64,000 bases of DNA from Spisula solida. Taxonomy: Eukaryota; Mollusca; Bivalvia; Venerida; Mactridae. Numbering within the stretch: the stretch's first letter is position 1; each line of letters starts with the position of its first letter. Location: NCBI GenBank assembly GCA_947247005.1, contig OX365952.1, positions 7,896,501 to 7,960,500 of the forward strand, given 5' to 3'. The notes beneath the pieces were generated by a model. That model was not told the origin of the DNA. It saw nothing but the letters and a program-made list of their open reading frames with translations, and searched no databases. The position numbers and the translations under genes are program-made. Shown in pieces: positions 51,914 to 62,200 of the stretch.

Positions 51914-53719
51914 ATGACTGAAGGTGGTACATGGCTGGGCTCATGGCTGAGATCATTCAGGAATGCATTCAGTTGGCTTAAAGCATCTGAGACATCTGGT
52001 GGTGCTGATGAATCATTTTGTGACCCTTGTAAAAGTGACGGTGAACGGATATATGCGGAAGGTTATTGCCAACCCTGCGACGAATACTTGTGTGGAACTT
52101 GCATTGAAGTACATAGAAAACAAGAGATCACTAAAGCTCATGTAATCTTGGACAAGGAACACATGCCTAGTGGGCAAGGATCCGTAGGCAACCAAGATAT
52201 CTATGTTGATGTATGCAAAACACATCATCCTAAAATCATACGATTTAACTGCAAAGCTCATGATGAACCTGGTTGTGGACATTGTATGACCCTAAAACAC
52301 ACGACCTGCACGACAGACATGATACAGGATGTTTCTGATGGTTTCCAGGAAACCGAAGAATTCATTGATATAGATCAACAACTCCAACAGCTTTACCAGG
52401 AACTTCATGAAATGGAAGATGAGCTTAACAACAACTTAAAGAACTTGGATACATCATACAGCAACATTCTACACAAAGTTGAATCAGCTCGTAAACAAAT
52501 AAATAAATACCTAGATCAAATACAGACACAAATAACTGATGAAGCTGCTCAGATGAAGACAAAAGACGAAAAGGAACTGAAAACAATACAAGCAGAAAAT
52601 CAAACGATGAAAGCAGAAATTGAAGGCATGCTTAAAACATTGTATGACTCTGATGCTAATGTCAATTCACTATTTGTAACAATCAAGCAAGCCAAACACA
52701 GCCTGGTTACCATGGAAAAGAAGGTCAACGAAATTAATCAATCACAGCAAGAACAACAACTACAATATAAACTTATTATTTCCAATGAGATAAAACATAT
52801 AGTTTCAGCTAAAATACCACTTGGAAAACTGTCAAGGAAAGCCCTACCACAGAAAATCAGGACAAAGACACAAGATGAAAGCACACCAAAAACAACTACA
52901 CTAGATACTACAGCAACATACAACAGAAGCATTAATGTGAAGTGTAGGACAGATAATAAGGACTGTTTACTCAGAGCCTGTACACTTCTCAGTCCCGACA
53001 GAATGGTGGTCACTGACGAGAACAATCAGAATGTTAAACTAATAGACACAAGTAACAATACAGTACTATTAACGTACAGTACATCAAGTGGACCATGGGG
53101 AGTAGATGCACTCAGTACAAATACGATTGCTGTTGCACTCCCTCGTGGGAGTAAAATACAAATACTTGATGTGACATTACCAATAAGCGTACAGCGTGAG
53201 ATAAACGTCCAAGATGCTTGTTTCGGTGTTGCATACAAAGACGAGAAGTTTGCCGTCAGCTTTATGGATCCTGCTGCTCGAGTTGACATACTAGATATAC
53301 ATGGCAAGGTATTACATACGATAGAACCACCGGATGAATTACTACAGCGACCCTTCCATATCATATTTGGACATGACAACGATACTGTAATAGTATCAGA
53401 CTTTCATACCAACGAAGTTAGTGTTATTACATTTAGTGGAGAATTGTTCCCTACATACACACATGATAAATTAGGACATCCAAATGGGATAGTGCTTACA
53501 TCAGATGGTGTAATGTTTGTATGTAACTGGGGTGGTAGACGTATACATGTTGTATCGCCAGACTTTCTGACCAGTAAAATCATTATCCATGATGACGGCC
53601 ATGTAGGTCTTCCTGGGAGTTTAACATACTGTGCGGTGAATCAAACACTGTATATTTGCAATAGTGTGGTCTATGGAAGGCTGTACAACCAAATACATGT
53701 GTATGATTTGAATGTTTAA
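51914..53719 (+). CDS. TRIM-like B-box protein with C-terminal beta-propeller, intronless
   Basis: 601 aa. After a tryptophan-rich N-terminus there is no RING. A first B-box spans C36-H76 (CDPC...CQPC..YLCGTC..VH). A second spans C101-C132 (CKTHHPKIIRFNCKAHDEPG, CGHC). A long coiled coil covers about 145-295 (QQLQQLYQELHEMEDELNNN). A low-complexity linker (TPKTTTLDTTATY) is followed by an NHL/SMP30-like propeller of about 250 residues (GPWGVDALSTNTIAVALPRG, GHPNGIVLTSDGVMFVCNW). Bivalves have large expansions of such genes, related to TRIM45/56/71 and linked to innate immunity; without a RING a ubiquitin-ligase role is not assured. The single coding exon hints at expansion by retroposition or tandem copying. 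Confidence 0.9.
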   Translation: MTEGGTWLGSWLRSFRNAFSWLKASETSGGADESFCDPCKSDGERIYAEGYCQPCDEYLCGTCIEVHRKQEITKAHVILDKEHMPSGQGSVGNQDIYVDVCKTHHPKIIRFNCKAHDEPGCGHCMTLKHTTCTTDMIQDVSDGFQETEEFIDIDQQLQQLYQELHEMEDELNNNLKNLDTSYSNILHKVESARKQINKYLDQIQTQITDEAAQMKTKDEKELKTIQAENQTMKAEIEGMLKTLYDSDANVNSLFVTIKQAKHSLVTMEKKVNEINQSQQEQQLQYKLIISNEIKHIVSAKIPLGKLSRKALPQKIRTKTQDESTPKTTTLDTTATYNRSINVKCRTDNKDCLLRACTLLSPDRMVVTDENNQNVKLIDTSNNTVLLTYSTSSGPWGVDALSTNTIAVALPRGSKIQILDVTLPISVQREINVQDACFGVAYKDEKFAVSFMDPAARVDILDIHGKVLHTIEPPDELLQRPFHIIFGHDNDTVIVSDFHTNEVSVITFSGELFPTYTHDKLGHPNGIVLTSDGVMFVCNWGGRRIHVVSPDFLTSKIIIHDDGHVGLPGSLTYCAVNQTLYICNSVVYGRLYNQIHVYDLNV

Positions 53720-54491
53720 ACAAAAGCAATGCAATGCTTATTACGCATCCTCAAGTCATGTGTTTATATAAGATTTCAGATTTTTATCAAAGATCTACAG
53801 TTACAATATTTACCCTTTAATTCGGAATATAGAAAGTGATTTAATAACTTTACAAAGTTTCATAAACTCAGCTTGGTAACTGATGGATTTCAAATTCCTG
53901 TGCCCCAACCAACTTACCAAGTTATGACAGGATCCAGAATTTTAATGGACTGACTTACAGAGTGTAAACCTGGTCCCCTGCTGTTGAAAACCGGTAGGGG
54001 ACTTAATAAAGATTCCAACACGATCCGCGGATTAATCCATTAAACATAGAGCCGACCTGGCCATTTATTATTACTCCCATAAAACATGGTATCAAATTGG
54101 CTGTTACTATTTATCACGTGACCTATTTATGAATGAGCGTAAACTTTATAGTAAAAACTAAGGACCGCGAGAATCCAGTGTTACAGCTAAGACGCATCTA
54201 TTTTTAGAAACTCCAATAAACTCTCGAAACAAAGATTCATAAAAACTTCTGATAATCAATTCATTTATATTTTTTCATTTCATGAAATAGATACACTATA
54301 CTCGTGTTATTGGAATTGTTTAAAATGTGTGATTTCCTTAAGAAAATTACGAAGGTCGTTTTCATTAACGAGGGAGGTAATTGTACCAGCTAATAAGCCA
54401 CATAATTTCAGCGTGGAATTATGTTAAATGGGTGAAAATGGAATACGCGCAGTTAAATAGTGTGGGATATTGTCTTGTTTAGAATCAAAAT
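53720..54491. other. downstream of TRIM-like gene
   Basis: AT-rich; no canonical AATAAA close to the stop. No other feature seen. Confidence 0.4.
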
Positions 54492-54650
54492 AATAACTCT
54501 GTTCTTGTATTTTGTCGGTGATTAAAACACAGGCACTCGTTCGGATGCGGAAAATCAAATCACTCGTGCTACGCACTTGATTTAATTTTTCCGCATCCGA
54601 ACTCCTGCCCATGTTTTATTCACTGACAAAATACGCAACAGATTTTATTT
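54492..54650. repeat. long hairpin (arms about 64 bp)
   Basis: Arms include GTATTTTGTCGGTGATTAAA / CACTGACAAAATAC, CGTTCGGATGCGGAAAAT / TTTTTCCGCATCCGAACT, AAATCA / TTGATTT, and outer CTGTT / AACAG. Loop ACTCGTGCTACGCACT. Probably a foldback MITE. Confidence 0.7.
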
Positions 54651-55010
54651 CTTAAATAAATCATGGTATCCAAACATATAATACAAACCATTCTAGTTTA
54701 TAAATTTTATTTAGTACAAAAACATTTACAAAATACTTTTATATCATCAAGTAAACTCAAGAAATTCAGCTGTTGCAAATAAATTCAAACTTCAGCACAT
54801 AATTACATGTATACATACTATACAAACAGGCTCAATGTGCTAGATGCAATATGTGATGAAGTCCATAAAACCTGTCGATTTGTGATTTTTCTTAAACTAC
54901 TAAATTTCATGAATGATAACACTTTTCATTGATAATCAATAACACAATTCAAGTTGCTATTATAAGGTCAAAGGTCTTACTGACAAGCAAAAGAAGATAA
55001 TACTTTTGCT

Positions 55011-55130
55011 TCCACAGCTCAATGGTTAGCGTGCTTGCCATCTGATCTGACCCCAGTTTCAAATCCGGGTGGAGGCACTCTTATGCCTTGGAATATTTAA
55101 TCAAATTTAATGTAATCCACACAAAATGCT
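55011..55130 (+). mobile_element. tRNA-derived SINE, third type
   Basis: CAGCTCAATGGTTAGCGTGC as A-box region, TTTCAAATCCGGGTGGAG as a degraded B-box, then a short unrelated body. Confidence 0.45.
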
Positions 55131-55159
55131 GTAATGCATGACATTATAATGTAATATTG

Positions 55160-55376
55160 CAACAGTTTCACACAATGTACTGACATTATATAGACGTATA
55201 TGTCACACTATGTACTGACATTATATAGACGTATATGTCACACAATGTACTGATATATAGACATATATATGTCACACAATGTACTGACATTATATAGACG
55301 TATGTCACACAATGTACTGACATTATAGACATATATGTCACACAATGTACTGACATTATATAGACGTATATTTGAT
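55160..55376 (+). repeat. minisatellite, about six copies of a 31-38 bp unit
   Basis: Unit CACACAATGTACTGACATTA then TATAGACGTATATGT; shortened variants occur in the middle copies. Confidence 0.9.
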
Positions 55377-56046
55377 GCAATGGCAAATGTAGAACAATGC
55401 TTACAGAGAAAAATTATCACAGGAAATAAATGAAGCATATAATGCCCACTTTCGTTACTTTATCAAGACTTGAAAATCTAATGACGACACACTTAGAATA
55501 TGGACAGAAGTTTGACATGATGTTAGGAGACATCACATACTAGAATACATCCAAGATAATGAACACATTTAAAGGCTTTTCACAGCCAACAAATAAATGA
55601 TTCAGAACAGTTTTCTGCACCAAGAATAGGTGCAAGAGATGTAAATAGTGTGTGACAATATATCACACCAACTTGGAACTTACCAAGATACATTCTAGTA
55701 ACAATTGTGATTGTATACATTTGTACTGTACAATCATATAGTTATGCTAGGCAAACAATTTTTGCATTTAATCAGCTTTTGAAGTTTATAAGAGCATTAT
55801 GTTTTTGCAAATTTTTATCAAACTAACAAAAACGACAGAAGTTAAACCCATGCAAACATATATGATTTTATGGTATCTGGTCATCTAACAATTGAATTGT
55901 AAATATTTAAACTTCATTGAATAGGTGACCAGTCATAGAATTAATTTAATAATTCTAATACTTCAAGCAGGAAATAAATAACATCTTAAAAATGGACAGC
56001 ACATTTAGTTGTAAAAATCACACAAATTTATTAATGTTTTATTATT
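55377..56046 (-). other. probable CCT7 3' UTR and flank
   Basis: Immediately downstream (on the minus strand) of the CCT7 stop. The hexamer AATAAA (TTTATT on plus, about 56027-56032) lies too near the stop to be sure; nothing else recognised. Confidence 0.35.
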
Positions 56047-56264
56047 CTACATGGGTCGTCCCCGTCCTCTGCCCATACCACCAGGTCCTCCTTGTTCCCC
56101 AGCTTGTGGATTACGAATAGTCTCGTCAACGGAGAGAATAAGACAGGTAGCCTCGGATGCTGCGGTAATAGCGTTTATTTTAACTACAGAAGGTTCCCAT
56201 ACAAAGCCATCATAGTTATCAGCGATATCTTCGTTCCTAATGTCGACACCGTACCATCTACCTC
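56047..56264 (-). CDS. CCT7: CCT7 last exon
   Basis: [20 protein letters not shown] to [11 protein letters not shown] and TAG (56049-56047); acceptor tacgtattccag. Confidence 0.95.
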
Positions 56265-59200
56265 CTGGAATACGTATACACAGGGTTAGGCACACAATAG
56301 ACTAGAAGGGTTTTCGACACAAAAAGTGTCTCTTACAAACAGTCATTACTCTGGCAAAAATCATCTGACATTATGCACAAAAGTAGGCTAAAAGAAATGC
56401 TAGTGTTTTTTTTCTATGTGTGCCTTTGTATGTCATATTTATGAGAAGAGGAAATGTTTATGAATTTCTCAAATTTCAGCATTATTTACACGTAACCAAC
56501 TCAATTTTTTATACAGCAGCCCATCAAATGGTTATTTTCCCATTTAGATTCAAAACATTAATCCCCAATATGGTAAAAAACTAGCCGCCAAAACTATCAA
56601 AGGGGACAATTGGTTGAAACCAGATACATCAAATTGTTAAAATATATTCAGAAAATTTTGGAAAATCTAGCAACCTACTTATAAATACGACAGAACATAA
56701 GTCAGTAATGCTGTAACAGGGCTCGCGCTGTCGCGGGCCAATCGGGCCAATGGCCCGAAGAAATCAAAATTGGCCCGAAAAAAATCAAATTGGCCCGAAC
56801 CATCGAAAAGTATGACTTTACAAATATTGGAAAATCCAGTTACTAAAAATAGCACGCTCGAGATTTTTTCTAGACTGGTTTTACAATCAACTGTTACGGG
56901 CGACGCTAAATGAACGAAAACTGGTAGACACAGTCCACGTGTCATAAAATTAGGTCAATAAACAGCTTGTTAAACAAACAAACTATACATGACTGTGTTT
57001 ATGACAGTTAGTGAGATAATTAGCGGATGATTGTCTAATCAAAGGCGGCCTGATTGACTGATGAAAGAAATTGTCGATTGACCGTCACGGGGCACGAATA
57101 TGAAATGCGATAAACGCATGATCCTAGCCATAAATCAGGTAATTATTGATCGTATTTTTCAACATTGAATTATTCAGTCTAAATCATTATATTACCATTT
57201 AAAAAGTTTTTTTACGCCAGTTTATCCAGGGAATCGTATTTATTTGTGAAGAAATTGACGTGAAAAAAACAGCGGATCACGTGACTTCATTTTCGTGCAT
57301 TTTCTAAGCTAAAATAACGTTAGTTTTGGTGTTTTACCCGATAAATTAACCCATAAACATTGTGTGTGGATAGCCTTTGACGTTTTAAAACATAATTTGA
57401 CTTATATTCCTCGAAAATCTCGACGGTCAACTTTTTAAGAAAATTTGTCAATTCTGAAGTGACCGCATTTTCGGATATTCGTATTTTCGGACAATGCAGT
57501 TTTTAAGTAGGGTTGTATAGCCCACACACACTTACATCTTTATATTTTCTGTTAAATTTTGTATTGGTCTTATTTTTTTCAGATTCAACAGTGTATTGTG
57601 ATAAATGGTGGATCAGCTGTGATGTCAAGTCTTCTAGATGTCAGGATGCCAACAAAATCTGTCACAGGCTTCTAAACAAGTTTCCCACTTAAACCTACCA
57701 ATTTGCAATTGTTCATGATCACACTTTATGTGGACTTGTGTTGGAACTTAGCAAGTCTGTTGGTCAGCAGCAGAAGCTGCTTCAAAGACAGAACTTTGCT
57801 GACTGGCTACAGCATATCGCACAAGGGATGTAGACTTTAGTCTCAAGTTAAAAAATATCTTCACAAAATTTATATAACTTGTGTGTCAAGTCCCCTCGCA
57901 AAAACAATGTGTCATCATCAAGATAGAACTTGTACCCATATAGTTTATACTAATTTAATTATTGTTGGTATCATTTTGAATCATTTAGGATGCATGTTTT
58001 AATGCCACTTTTGAAATGTCACTTTGTGTTGTGCTATAGAGAATAAACGTGAAAAAGTTCTAAAATGCTATTTTGTTTCTGTCATTCATTATACATATAA
58101 CTTTTATAAGTTTCTTAGACATGGAGATACAGGAAAAAATAATAACTTAAACAGAAGTCTACATTCATTGAATCATTCAAATGAACAACAACAAAATTTC
58201 ACATAGAAAACAAACATACATGACTATACATCTTTGTCAAATTGATAAAGTTTTATACTATTAAAATAGTTACAATTCAGGGTTTCTCAAGACTGAATAT
58301 AAGGTGAAATGATATATCTCATAGTGGATTTTACTGTTCTCAAACAGCAAAATAGCAGGAGCTTCCGGGGGCCTCTCCCCCAGCCAAGGCTTCGCCCTGG
58401 ACCCACCGGGGGCCCTCGCGGCCCCCTGGCCCCCAGCCGCTATTACGGTTAAAAAATTGGCCCAACAGAATTTTGAGCCAGAGCTAGCCCTGCTGTAATC
58501 AGCCAGTGTCCTCATTAAGTGAATGTTCCACACGACAGGCTCTATAGCCTTCAGTCCACTACTTTAAATAATCATAGGACACTTGCATGTTGTTACATTA
58601 TAAATGAAATTGATCAATTCTTTTAAAACATATTTTTTACTTGGTACTCGTGTTTTAGGTGAAATGGATATTTTTGAAACCATCATTTTGGTAAAAAATT
58701 TCATCGACCATTTAGAACCAAAAACCAATCACATTATTATGTCATAACAGTCTATAGATTATATGACCATACACATAGGTAAATGCATTAATTAGTTGAA
58801 TTTATTTTGAAAATTTCAGTAAAACATACAAAATATAGTGCTGAAAAACTGTGAACATTCAGTATAGTGGCATTAAAATACCACAGAAGATTGAACTGAA
58901 ATAACTGCGGAACCTCACAATGATGTAATCAGTAGGTAGTGTCCTCATTAAGTGAATGTTCCACATGAAAGACTCTATAGCCTTCAGTCCACTACTTTAA
59001 ATAATCATAGGACACAATTAGGATGATCATGTAAACATGTAGTTCCATCAGTCAAACAAAGTAGAACAATTAAAACACTGCCCTCATTTGCTAAGTTTTC
59101 CACATGCTTGGCAACAAGCCTTTAGGTCCACTACTTTAAACTAATCACAGGGCAGCGAATCAATGTTACATACTGGAATAACAGCAGTTATGCTTGTTTT

Positions 59201-62200
59201 ATTGTGATGAACAAGAACAAGACTGAATTGATGAATATCAAAGGGCAGTCTACTTGATAAACTATGAGGCAACAATAGTATTTCCTGTTTTATTGTGATC
59301 AGCAATGAACAAGACAGAACTCAGAAGAGATGGTGTGGCAAACCCAACTTACAACTGACAATCAGTACCATCAGTACAGTGACACAGTCTGGTCACAGTA
59401 GGCTAAAATGTTAGTGAAACTTTGCACTGAAAACTAATAACAATTGATCGTGACCATCACATGTAAGATTCCTACCTTGAGCGTGGCTCTGTCGCAACTT
59501 ATTCAGAATATTTGTTGCATCGAAGCCAGCATTTTCACACAGCTGTCGTGGAATAATCTCGAACGCTTTCGCCATTGCTCCAATCAGTAATTGTTCCTTG
59601 CCAGCAATTGTCCGTGAACAATCTCTCAAATGTTTGCTTAATTCCATTTCAATAGCTCCACCACCTGCAACAGAATGGTCAATAGAGATTAACTAGGGGT
59701 TCCAATATAGCGCTTGCAAAAAGCAAGTTAAATTTTTCAAAGTGGAAATTTGTGTTTGCAAGTTAATGTCCTTGCCAGTCCTAATATTTTGAAAAGGAAA
59801 AAGAAGCCTGTCATGGAAATTTGCACTCTTTTAGCTATACACCTTTCCTGTTCAGTATAGGTATATATACATTGATAGATGAATACTGTATTTTATTCTC
59901 CACGTAGTTTGATATGGAGGCATAGAATTGTGGGTTTGGATTAATTTTGAGAGCTTGTGTAAATTTGTGATTGGCATAAAATAGTAAATTTCGAGCCCGT
60001 AACCGCTGTCTTCAACCCATTATTCCAATCCATAGAAAACTCATTTTACATCCCTATACCATGACCATCACCAACCATTTTCGATTCAAGATTATGGAGG
60101 GTGGGGTACTAAAATATATGCTTAACAAACTATGATGCCACAATCAAACATGGCAACAACTCTCATGAAAGCATTGATAACCAAGACCTTTCACCCTATC
60201 CTTTGATCAGAACGACCAATAGATCGGGTTAAAGTCATGGTCGATTTTATATTCCACATTCGTAACACTAAAATAGCCACGGGCTAAACAGCTGACTTCA
60301 TGTGGTACTTGATGCAGTGACTATTTAACAGCTTCACTAACAGGCAGTTAATACTTACTGCTTAGGTTTCTGGTTAATCTAAGTTTCATAAGTTCTCAAG
60401 TAAAATACATAATAGTTAATAACTATGAATTTACATATCTAAGCTAGAAGGATTTTTGATGCAAACACGTTTATCTCCCACAACAGGCAATAATCATCTG
60501 ACCAAAAATTCCTGACAATATACATTACTAGACTTGGTACCATGTGGTCATGTGAAGTTTCATTGAAATCGGACCTATACTTAAGGAGAACAAGCATGGA
60601 TTCTATATAATTCTATATCCATCCCAGACAGACTTGCAGCACAAAATCAATATATCGGCCCCTATTTTATGTGGGAGACAACAGTTAACTGCAGGGGGTA
60701 TCAACAATCCTAGGCCCCATTTCAAGAAGCATCTAAAGAAGAAATCTCAACTCAAATTGCTCAAATCAGAGTCAGAATTTTAGATGGATCTGATTTTGAG
60801 CTCTTAAAATTTTACTGTATTAAACGCAGGATGATGTTTCTGTCTTGTGATGCCAATTTTGAGCCAAGCCTCTCATGGAAATTATCTCATAAGACACATG
60901 ACAATATTTGAGATGAGATTTAGACACATAATAATACTTGAGATGAGATTTAGACACATGACAATATTTGAGATGAGATTTAGACACAATAATACTTGAG
61001 ATGAGATTTAGACACATGACAATATTTGAGATGAGATTTAGACACATAATAATACTTGAGATGAGATTTAGACACATAACAATATTTGAGATGAGATTTA
61101 GACACATAATAATACTTGAGATGAGATTTAGACACATAACAATACTTGAGATGAGATTTAGCTCAAGTTGAGATGCTTCGGGAGATTGGGGCCTGGATTC
61201 CAATCTTCAAACATGTCCTACATAGATTAGCTAGAGATTAACATACCGGCTACAACTGAATCGTTTTTCATGGCTCGTCTTACAATCATGATAGCATCGT
61301 GTAGAGATCTTTCTGTTTCTTCTATGAATTGTTCAGCTCCACCACGTAATAATAACGTACACGTCCTCGCTTGTGGACAACCAGTGAACAAATTATACCT
61401 GTAGTAATGTGAACACAATATGTCATTGTACATTTTAATTAAATTCCATAAAACAGTATGCAAAAAAAGTTTTAGTGTCAGACTGTCAATTCTCTCTTCA
61501 TACCGCAATCCTAATATGTGTCATAATCTTGTTCATTCGAGTTTAACACTGTTTATGAACAGTTTTTCAGTTACATACACTGTCCATGACCAGGAATTGA
61601 ATCTGTTTTTTTCAAGCAAGAGAAATACTTGTATGATGTGTCCATAGAGTGAACCCTGCCGTCTTATGCTCAACATATAGATGACCTACCAGTAGGTTAC
61701 TGATGCAGTTCAGCAGAAAATGTTCAAATCTTATATTCAACCTAAGAAGTTTATACTTCCATTGCAATTAGGGTACAAGTGATGCACGCTCTCCCTTTTA
61801 TGCTGAGTGCCTATCATGGGTGATACTGCAACCACATCTATTTTATCTTGGGTATAACACGGCCTGGGATCAACCCCAAGACCATCCGAAAGTCAAAACT
61901 CCAGCACTGTGCTATTTTAGGCCCAATTGCATGGTATAATGATGCTTCAGCTGAATGTATTACCTTTCACCTCCTACTTGGATTTCTTCAAACTTAGCAC
62001 ATGTACCTAGTACATTGCCTGTGAGATTACTGACTGATGTTTGTATAGAACCACCACAAGCTTTCATTGTTCTCTTCAAATCTTCATCCACAACACGACC
62101 GGCACAAAACATATCTCTGAAATATACATAACATGCTCGTGTTACTATTTGTTTGTCAAAAGAACTGTCCATTTCCAGTATTATAATCAACCAAAAAGAA

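Noticed and set aside
60820..61203. 127-codon repetitive frame ([10 protein letters not shown] units)
   Set aside because: Translation of a minisatellite whose unit length happens to keep a frame.
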